Source: Bacillota bacterium
Lineage (GTDB): Bacteria; Bacillota; UBA4882; UBA10575
Reading direction: 5' to 3'
Assembly: GCA_012735195.1 (NCBI GenBank)
Contig: JAAYIC010000014.1
Span: 1-64,000 of the forward strand
Length of the DNA: 64,000 nucleotides
Part shown: in pieces, positions 58,845-64,000 of the stretch
Layout of the letters: every line of letters begins with the position of its first letter
Numbering within the stretch: the first letter of the stretch is position 1
Program-made: the position numbers and the translations under genes
Notes under the pieces: generated by a model
Database searches by the model: none
Told to the model about the DNA's origin: nothing
The model's input: the letters and a program-made list of their open reading frames with translations, nothing else

Positions 58845-59354
58845 TTGAAGCGGACAACTATTATTATTTTGGCTTTCATATTGACTCTATCAGTAGGCGG
58901 GGCGGTAATGGCAGATGATCACGTGGCCTACCACACACTGAAGGTCACCATCCCAGAGGTAACCAAACTTGAATTGGCTCAGGCGGGTGAACTCATTGAC
59001 TTTGGTACAATTAGCTCGGCCGGTACATACGGGGAAGATAAATTGTTCACCTTGACGTACCGGTGTAACAAAAACGTCAAATGGCAGTTAAAGGTTTCCG
59101 CCGGCAGTTTTGTTGGCGACGGGCAGGAATTACCGGTTAGTGCGTTGAATATATGGATCCGTGACGGCATCACCAAGAACAAGTCCTTTGATATTCTAAA
59201 TAAGGAAGCCGTCATTGACAGCGCCAATGAGACGGGGGCGAAAGAGAAGACTATTGAGTTCAATTACGAACTCAATATCTCCCCGGAAAACCTCTATGAG
59301 GCCTATGCCGGTGAGTATACCAATCAAGTTACTTACACGTTGTTTGTCTACTGA
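58845..59354 (+). CDS. Small secreted beta-rich protein, candidate pilin-like subunit 1
   Basis: This 169-residue protein has a signal peptide (about 1-23, KRTTIIILAFILTLSVGGAVMA). The mature part has alternating hydrophobic strands (YHTLKVTIPEVTKLEL, LIDFGTIS, FTLTYRCNKNVKWQLKVSAG) and ends YAGEYTNQVTYTLFVY. Three other proteins in this locus share the IDFG/DLGLP-type strand, a W-x-x-x-(I/V)S strand and a terminal Y-x-LF strand, so they form a local paralogous family. The terminal alternating strand resembles the chaperone-recognition strand of pilins; that role is inference. TTG 58845 follows AAAGGGGG by about 8 bases. Confidence 0.75.
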   Translation: MKRTTIIILAFILTLSVGGAVMADDHVAYHTLKVTIPEVTKLELAQAGELIDFGTISSAGTYGEDKLFTLTYRCNKNVKWQLKVSAGSFVGDGQELPVSALNIWIRDGITKNKSFDILNKEAVIDSANETGAKEKTIEFNYELNISPENLYEAYAGEYTNQVTYTLFVY

Positions 59355-59404
59355 TTGATTTATAGTTTTATTAACACGCGTGCACGTACAAGGAAGGAAA
59401 TCCG

Positions 59405-60226
59405 TTGCGAAAAAAACAGAGAAACCTGTATTGCTTTTTTCTGCTCACCTCAGTGGTGGGCTTTTTTGCCTTGGCGGCGGAAGCTGCGGCAGCCATGAAT
59501 ATTTCGATCTCTCCGCCCCGTTGGGAAATAGTGGTGGAACCGGGCGAGGGGATTGATGGGTTTTTTGAGGTAACCGGTGCGGTAGACCGGGATCTCCGGG
59601 TAAAGATCTATTTTCAAGATTGGCGCTTCAACCGCCGGGGCGAGGTGGAGTTTTTGCCCGCCGCCGGACCCCGTTCGGTCGTTTCCTGGCTGCGGATTGA
59701 GCCCGCGGAGATGTTGATTCCCGCCGGTGAAAAGCGGGTCTTCAGAATTTTTGGGACCGTTCCGCCGGAAACCGCAGGCGGTGATTATTGGAGCGGCTTT
59801 TTTGTGGAGACGGTACCGGAGGTCCCGCAAAGGGGCTCCGGGATGGTGGTGACCGGCCGGGTAGGCGGGGGAATTTTCCTTACGGTCTTGGGGGAAGCAG
59901 AGAAGGCGGGGAGAATACAGGATTTCGCCGTCAAATGGGAAAACGGCCTTTCCGGCCGGGTGCTTTTTATCAATTACGGGGATACGCAATTGCATCCCTC
60001 CGGACGGGTGGAGGTCCGGGATAGCCGGGGAAAAACCGTAGAAAGATTCTCTCTGCCGGAAATAACGGTCTTGCCCGGCGGCGAGCGGGAGATTTTTTTC
60101 GAGGAAGCCATGGCCCTTCCGGCCGGGGATTATGTGGTCCTGGCGATCCTGGATTACGGCGGCGAGCGGTTATTGGGGGCCCAAACCCTGTTAAAAGTGG
60201 ACGTGCCGGAAGAAGGGGAAAGATGA
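59405..60226 (+). CDS. PapD-like periplasmic chaperone
   Basis: This 273-residue exported protein has a signal peptide (about 1-30) and two Ig-like domains. SISPPRWEIVVEPGEG at the start of domain 1 holds an arginine at the place of the PapD pilin-anchoring Arg. SWLRIEPAEMLIPAGEKRVFRIFGTVP and GGDYWSGFFVET match the domain-1 end of fimbrial chaperones. Domain 2 follows (GRVLFINYGDTQLHP onward). Such chaperones bind secreted subunits lacking a strand. It lies among four small beta-rich secreted proteins. TTG 59405 has AAGGAAGG upstream. Assignment is by pattern, not by a search. Confidence 0.75.
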   Translation: MRKKQRNLYCFFLLTSVVGFFALAAEAAAAMNISISPPRWEIVVEPGEGIDGFFEVTGAVDRDLRVKIYFQDWRFNRRGEVEFLPAAGPRSVVSWLRIEPAEMLIPAGEKRVFRIFGTVPPETAGGDYWSGFFVETVPEVPQRGSGMVVTGRVGGGIFLTVLGEAEKAGRIQDFAVKWENGLSGRVLFINYGDTQLHPSGRVEVRDSRGKTVERFSLPEITVLPGGEREIFFEEAMALPAGDYVVLAILDYGGERLLGAQTLLKVDVPEEGER

Positions 60227-60240
60227 GGTGAGAGCGGGTG

Positions 60241-60789
60241 ATGAAAAAGAGCCGTTTATGCCCGCAGATGGGGGCGCGGACAGACACCCGCGCCCGGGTA
60301 CGCAAGCAGGCATGGTTGGCGGCCTTCCTTATCCTGCTTTGTTCTGCCTCTGTTTTTGCGGCCGAGTTTACCCTGAGATTTACTGTTCCGCCCCGGGCCG
60401 AGTTTTATCTCTCCACCGACTATGTTGACCTTGGTCTGCCGCGGACTACCGGCGGGGTCACCTATTTTGAAGGGAAAAATGTGGTGATCCTTTCTTTCCG
60501 GACCAATATCGCCTCCCCGTGGGAGATCCACATCTCGGGTACGGATTTCCGGAGCGCGGCAGGGACCTCGATTCCCATTAACCGGCTGCAGTGGCGGATG
60601 GGAAGAACCGGTGGATACCGCTTTATGCCCCCTGAAGGGGAATCCCTGCTGGTGATGGATTGGCAAGATTTTGCCGATAAGGTCCTTGCCGGGCAGCAGT
60701 TCCAAATCTCTTATTACCTGGAATTGACGGGCGATGAATACGAAGGGGAGCATACCAGCACCATTATTTATTCCCTGTTTATCCCCTGA
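60241..60789 (+). CDS. Small secreted beta-rich protein, candidate pilin-like subunit 2
   Basis: This 182-residue paralogue has a long basic N-region and a hydrophobic signal core at about 25-40 (AWLAAFLILLCSASVFA). It then has FTLRFTVPPRAEFYL, VDLGLPRT, WEIHISGTDF and the ending YEGEHTSTIIYSLFIP, closely matching the terminal strand of subunit 1. No catalytic motif is seen. ATG 60241, or the GTG just before it, follows GAGCGGG. It starts 14 bp after the chaperone stop. Role as a structural surface subunit is inferred. Confidence 0.72.
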   Translation: MKKSRLCPQMGARTDTRARVRKQAWLAAFLILLCSASVFAAEFTLRFTVPPRAEFYLSTDYVDLGLPRTTGGVTYFEGKNVVILSFRTNIASPWEIHISGTDFRSAAGTSIPINRLQWRMGRTGGYRFMPPEGESLLVMDWQDFADKVLAGQQFQISYYLELTGDEYEGEHTSTIIYSLFIP

Positions 60790-60832
60790 TCGGCCGCTTC
60801 CGGGGATCGATTTGGAAAGAAGGTGAAGGGGT

Positions 60833-61321
60833 TTGTGGAAAAAGGTACCGGTCCTCTTGATAATAGTGGTTCTTTTTTTCCCGGGTTTGATCTTTGCCGG
60901 GACCTGGGACTACTATCCGGAACACAACGCCTGGTTGTTGCTTTCCACCGGCGAGGTGAATCTGGGGTTGCCGGCGCCGGGTCCGTCCGGAGACGACTAC
61001 TGGGAAGCAAGAAACGCCCTTTTAATCATCTTCCAGTGTCTGAAGCGCGGACGAAGATGGCAGGTAAGCCTTAACGGCGGTGATTTTGTTGCAGGGAACC
61101 ATGCCATCAAGCGCCACCGGATGGAATGGAGAACCGCGTCAGGCAGTTACCAATCGTTGAAGCCGGCCGGCCATGAGTTGGTTTTGGCCCAGTCGGGCGA
61201 TTATCCCGGGAGCGAATTGAACCTTCATCTTCTATTACTCTCTTTCCGGCTGTCTCTCGCCCAATGGGAACCGGCCGGGGAATATGCCGGCGAAATGCGG
61301 GTAACACTCTTTTGTTGGTAA
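60833..61321 (+). CDS. Small secreted beta-rich protein, candidate pilin-like subunit 3
   Basis: This 162-residue paralogue has a signal peptide (about 1-22, VPVLLIIVVLFFPGLIFA) followed by WLLLSTGEVNLGLPAPG, WQVSLNGGDF and the ending YAGEMRVTLFCW. The NLGLP and terminal YxGExxVTLF elements are shared with its neighbours. It starts at TTG 60833 behind GAAGGTGAAGGGG, 43 bp after subunit 2. It ends the first transcription unit before a separate promoter and riboswitch. Sequence divergence between paralogues is large, so they are not recent duplicates. Confidence 0.7.
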   Translation: MWKKVPVLLIIVVLFFPGLIFAGTWDYYPEHNAWLLLSTGEVNLGLPAPGPSGDDYWEARNALLIIFQCLKRGRRWQVSLNGGDFVAGNHAIKRHRMEWRTASGSYQSLKPAGHELVLAQSGDYPGSELNLHLLLLSFRLSLAQWEPAGEYAGEMRVTLFCW

Positions 61322-61362
61322 AGACCGGTTTAATGGTTACAGAAGGCTTTTCCATTGGTCTA

Positions 61363-61391
61363 TTGACAGAGCTTGCTTTTTGTTGTATAAT
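61363..61391 (+). promoter_or_regulatory. Perfect-consensus sigma-A promoter before the c-di-GMP riboswitch
   Basis: TTGACA at 61363-61368 and TATAAT at 61386-61391 match both consensus hexamers exactly with 17 bases between. Transcription should start about 70 bases before the riboswitch aptamer. Confidence 0.85.
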
Positions 61392-61466
61392 GACATTACA
61401 AAAGAAAAATTCCATAAAAGGATAACCGAAGGGAAAGACTGACCTTAGGTTAAAGACTAACCCAAG

Positions 61467-61568
61467 AGGTTTCCGAAAAGGCAAACCCGTCGAAAGGCGG
61501 GGACGCAAAGCCACGGATCTACAGTGACGCGCAGGTCACCAGGATCGCCGGGCCGCCGAAGAACCTAT
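61467..61568 (+). promoter_or_regulatory. Cyclic di-GMP-I (GEMM-I) riboswitch
   Basis: Class elements occur in order: GGCAAACC, a GAAA-capped hairpin (CCCGTC-GAAA-GGCGGG), GACGCAAAGCC, ACGGATCTA, then AGGATCGCCGGGCCGCC, enclosed by a P1 stem AGGTT/GAACCT. It lies 50-150 bases before the small secreted protein at 61620. Whether ligand binding turns the gene on or off is not evident; no strong terminator follows the aptamer. Confidence 0.93.
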
Positions 61569-61619
61569 TTTTCTTCTCCGGTTTTTCCGGTGTTCCTGCC
61601 GGGCAAAGGGGTGTTTAAA

Positions 61620-62117
61620 ATGCTTAGTAAACGCCTTATAAGAACGGCAGGACAGGCGCGTAGAAGCGCCTTATTTTTTCCCCTTCTTTTGGCAACAGCG
61701 CTCTCCGTCCCGGTTCAGGCGGGAGAGGAGTCAGTCGGCCACCGTCTAACCGTACGCATTCCACCAATACTCCGGGTGGAAACCGACGGCTTTGAGCTGG
61801 TCTTTTCCTGGAACCGCACGGTGGAACAGGCCAAGATCCGGATCCTCTCCAACCAAAAAGACCGGTGGCAACTGCGGATCAAAGGCGGGAATAACGGAGA
61901 GTTTCCACTGGCGCGGGTTCAGTGGTCGCTGAACGGGGAGGACTGGGCTGAACTCTCCCCGTTGCCAAGCCCGTTATTGTCCGGGGGCCACACCGGAGGA
62001 TGGCAGGAGATCGAGATCCATTTCCGGCTCGCCCTTCCGGAAGAAGAATCTGCTGTGGCGTCCATGGCCGCGGTGGAATATCATGTACAGCTTGCCTATG
62101 ACCTGATCATATTCTGA
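61620..62117 (+). CDS. Small secreted beta-rich protein, candidate pilin-like subunit 4, c-di-GMP controlled
   Basis: This 165-residue paralogue has a signal peptide (about 12-33, SALFFPLLLATALSVPVQA). It then has HRLTVRIPPILRVETDGFELVFSW, WQLRIKGGNNGEFPLARVQWSLNG and the ending VEYHVQLAYDLIIF. The WxLRI strand and terminal strand relate it to the other three. It is the only gene directly behind the c-di-GMP-I riboswitch before the convergent barrel gene, so its synthesis should follow the motile-sessile switch. ATG 61620 is used; an earlier in-frame start lies inside the riboswitch. Confidence 0.75.
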   Translation: MLSKRLIRTAGQARRSALFFPLLLATALSVPVQAGEESVGHRLTVRIPPILRVETDGFELVFSWNRTVEQAKIRILSNQKDRWQLRIKGGNNGEFPLARVQWSLNGEDWAELSPLPSPLLSGGHTGGWQEIEIHFRLALPEEESAVASMAAVEYHVQLAYDLIIF

Positions 62118-62140
62118 TCCGGTTCTGATCCGGGCGGTAA

Positions 62141-64000
62141 TTAGAAATAGGTGAAATCGATCTCGCGCTCTTCTTCATAGAGCGGGAACAGGAGCAAAAG
62201 CGGGGGTGAGTCTTTGACGGTCAGGATTACCGGTTCGGCTGCGGTAAACCCGGGCAGGGTTTCGGCAACAGCCTCCAGACGGTAATTGCCGGGAAAAAGG
62301 CCGGGCAGGAAGAAGGAACCGTCCGGGTTTGCTTCAATAGTAGCAAGCGGTTCTTCACCGCCTACCGGGTAAAGCAGGAGTTGCACACGACCGGCCGGCG
62401 GTTCATCCGGGTCGGGCAGGCCGTTCCTGTTCTTATCGATAAAGGCCAGACCTTTCAGGTCCAACGGCGGCAGGGCGGGGAGATCAACGGTCAAAACCCG
62501 GTTTTCCCTGAGACTGACCTGTTTTGCCGCAGGCGCAAGATACCGGAGGCTTTCTTCCTGAGGAAAGGAGAGGAGGTATTCCCCTTTTTTCAACCGGGGA
62601 AGGAGAAAATACCCGCGTTCATCGGTTACGGCTTTGCCCTCTCCGTCCAAACAAACAGTCACCCCGGGAATTCCCGGTTCATCCGGGTCAAAACGGCCGT
62701 TCCGGTTCCGGTCCAGAAAAACCCGGCCTTCAATGCCCCCCCAAGGCGCCGGGAGGAAGAACAGGTCGCGGTAATAGAGGTAGAGCCCGATTTTGGCCGA
62801 GACGGTCTCCTTCTCCTCCCAACGGGCGGTAGCCCGGAGTTGCAGGAAAGTACCGGGGGAAAACCAGTAGCCGGTGGCGGCCTGCAGCAAATAATAACCT
62901 GCGGAAGTAATGGGATCATGGAAATAGATACTGCCATAACCCTCCCAGTTTGAATAAAGCAGGTGGTGCCATCTTAAACCCAGGGCCAGGGGGGCGGAGA
63001 GCCCGACCGGGCTCTCCACCCAGCGCTGGTCGTAAGCGGCTTCCAGATAAGAAGCGGCATAAAACCAACGGCGCAGACGGCCGTAAAAACGCAGGGTGCC
63101 GGTGGTATTCTTCCGGCTCCAGGAAAGGATGGCCGCTCCCTGGTAGTCATCGCCTGCCGGCTGTTGCCATTCGTTGGAGAAGCCGACTTCAACACCTTCT
63201 TCTCTCTGACCGTACAGGTCCTGCCTGCACCGGAGGAGCAGGTAGGCGCCGGGTAAAGAAAAACGGTTTTGCAGGGTATAGCTGGTCCGCGGCTCATGGC
63301 CCACGGTGGCAACGCGGAAGTTTAACCCCGGTTCCAGGGTCAGGCGGGGGGAAAGATAATACTCCATATTCAAATCAACCTCGCCAAAACGTGTAGCGTA
63401 TCCGCCGGTATATGCACTCTCGTCCCCCCCTGGTTCCTGGGCAAAATGAAAATTTTCCCCTCCGGCCAGGGCGGCGATGAACCGCCAATCCAATGCCGAT
63501 CTTTGCAGGGAGAATTCACCCTGGTTCAAGAGGCGGTTTTCATCAAAACCCAGGGCGTGCCGGTAAGACCAACGCCAATCCCGGAAAGCAACAGGAGCAT
63601 AGCGCGTTTCCAAAACCCCGCGGAGACGGTTTTTCTCAAAAGGAACCAGTAAGTACCAGCGGAGATTTTTCCCGGGTTGGTCTATGATCCCACCAAGCCA
63701 GGAAGGGCCGATGAAATCTTTATCCGCGCCCAACCAGAGACTCCAGGGTCTGGCGCCCAGGATTTGCAGGTAAAGATTGGCCGCGGTCGACGGGGAGGCA
63801 ATCAACCCGGGCCAGCCGGAAGAGAACCGCCCGGCCTGCATATACCAGCGGTCTCCAGTTAGCGCGAGAAAAAGTGCGGAGGGGAAGAAGATATCCTCTT
63901 CGCTCTCTCCGGCCAGATAAAAGTTGTAGTGAAATAAAGGATGAATTTCACCGCTTAGTCCGACGGTGGTCGCCCAGGTAAAAAAGGCTGCCGGGTCCTG
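62141..64000 (-). CDS. Outer-membrane beta-barrel with C-terminal SdrD-like domains, 5' end outside window
   Basis: The frame stays open to base 64000, giving more than 619 residues and no N-terminus. Most of the protein alternates amphipathic strands with aromatic ends (RWYLLVPFEKNRLRGVLETRYAP, YATRFGEVDLNMEYYL), as in outer-membrane barrels. Two SdrD B-like repeats follow, IEGRVFLDRNRNGRFDPDEPG-type and LKGLAFIDKNRNGLPDPDEPP-type, with calcium-loop-like DRNRNGRFD. It ends IDFTYF with a terminal Phe. Facing a chaperone and pilin-like genes, it could be a non-canonical usher or an adhesin. An ATG at 63841 exists but coding similarity continues upstream of it. Confidence 0.75.
   Translation of the reverse strand, partial: QDPAAFFTWATTVGLSGEIHPLFHYNFYLAGESEEDIFFPSALFLALTGDRWYMQAGRFSSGWPGLIASPSTAANLYLQILGARPWSLWLGADKDFIGPSWLGGIIDQPGKNLRWYLLVPFEKNRLRGVLETRYAPVAFRDWRWSYRHALGFDENRLLNQGEFSLQRSALDWRFIAALAGGENFHFAQEPGGDESAYTGGYATRFGEVDLNMEYYLSPRLTLEPGLNFRVATVGHEPRTSYTLQNRFSLPGAYLLLRCRQDLYGQREEGVEVGFSNEWQQPAGDDYQGAAILSWSRKNTTGTLRFYGRLRRWFYAASYLEAAYDQRWVESPVGLSAPLALGLRWHHLLYSNWEGYGSIYFHDPITSAGYYLLQAATGYWFSPGTFLQLRATARWEEKETVSAKIGLYLYYRDLFFLPAPWGGIEGRVFLDRNRNGRFDPDEPGIPGVTVCLDGEGKAVTDERGYFLLPRLKKGEYLLSFPQEESLRYLAPAAKQVSLRENRVLTVDLPALPPLDLKGLAFIDKNRNGLPDPDEPPAGRVQLLLYPVGGEEPLATIEANPDGSFFLPGLFPGNYRLEAVAETLPGFTAAEPVILTVKDSPPLLLLFPLYEEEREIDFTYF

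Noticed and set aside
61438-61510. tRNA-like or rRNA-like reading of the structured region before 61620
   Set aside because: The elements fit the c-di-GMP-I aptamer in order and there is no anticodon arm.
1-64000. CRISPR arrays, insertion sequences or prophage
   Set aside because: No regularly spaced repeats, transposase, integrase or phage structural gene was found.

Overview
The window looks like a chromosomal segment of an anaerobic, xylan-degrading Firmicute-lineage bacterium with an outer membrane. The Firmicute side rests on consensus sigma-A promoters, strong GGAGG ribosome sites, frequent TTG and GTG starts, the acpS-nnr-alr order, a MazEF pair and a glmS-type ribozyme. The diderm side rests on a BtuB-like TonB-dependent receptor with TonB, ExbB and ExbD, an OmpA-domain protein, a PapD-like chaperone and a large outer-membrane barrel. 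Genus is not assigned. No insertion sequence, prophage or CRISPR array was seen.

Layout. 1-5.8 kb: xylan locus (end of a GH8 exo-oligoxylanase, secreted GH10, probable lipoprotein GH10, cytoplasmic GH43, a broken GH-associated fragment, cytoplasmic GH10). 5.8-8.3 kb: YraQ/ArsP-type permease and a secreted DUF362 protein. 8.3-12.4 kb (minus): cobalamin riboswitch, BtuB-like receptor, tonB, exbB, exbD. 12.4-16.7 kb: OmpA-family protein, tRNA-Pro, HAD phosphatase, L-lactate dehydrogenase, RNase HI, tRNA-Gln and tRNA-Glu. 16.7-20 kb: an AT-richer patch with a nitroreductase and a TetR-regulated ABC exporter. 20.2-24.3 kb: a TtcA-like ATPase and three proteins of the 2-hydroxyacyl-CoA dehydratase activase type. 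24.9-30.6 kb: mazEF, gltX, a DJ-1/PfpI protein, glmM, a glmS-class ribozyme placed in front of nagB, and a small unknown gene.

30.6-54.2 kb is visibly AT-richer than both flanks and reads as an accessory catabolic region. Its first part joins an Lrp regulator, a four-subunit 2-oxoacid:ferredoxin oxidoreductase, an ADP-forming acyl-CoA synthetase, a flavoprotein/2Fe-2S pair, an L-ATC hydrolase-family protein, a GPH transporter, an M20 amidohydrolase and a cysteine-desulfidase-family protein. Together these could take cysteine, or a thiazoline precursor, to acetate with ATP formation. The second part has an IclR regulator, an M24 hydrolase, a polyamine-type ABC importer, a threonine-synthase-like PLP enzyme, an M20 deacylase and RidA. 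The third part is KDG kinase plus KDPG aldolase.

54.2-64 kb: remnant of a cation efflux gene, cheR, acpS, nnr, alr, then a surface-protein locus: four small secreted beta-rich proteins, a PapD-like chaperone and, on the opposite strand, an outer-membrane barrel with SdrD-like domains cut by the window end. The fourth small protein lies behind a perfect sigma-A promoter and a c-di-GMP-I riboswitch. The first lies behind an unclassified leader that ends in an intrinsic terminator. The two most unusual observations are the ribozyme-nagB arrangement and the complete cysteine-to-acetate gene set.
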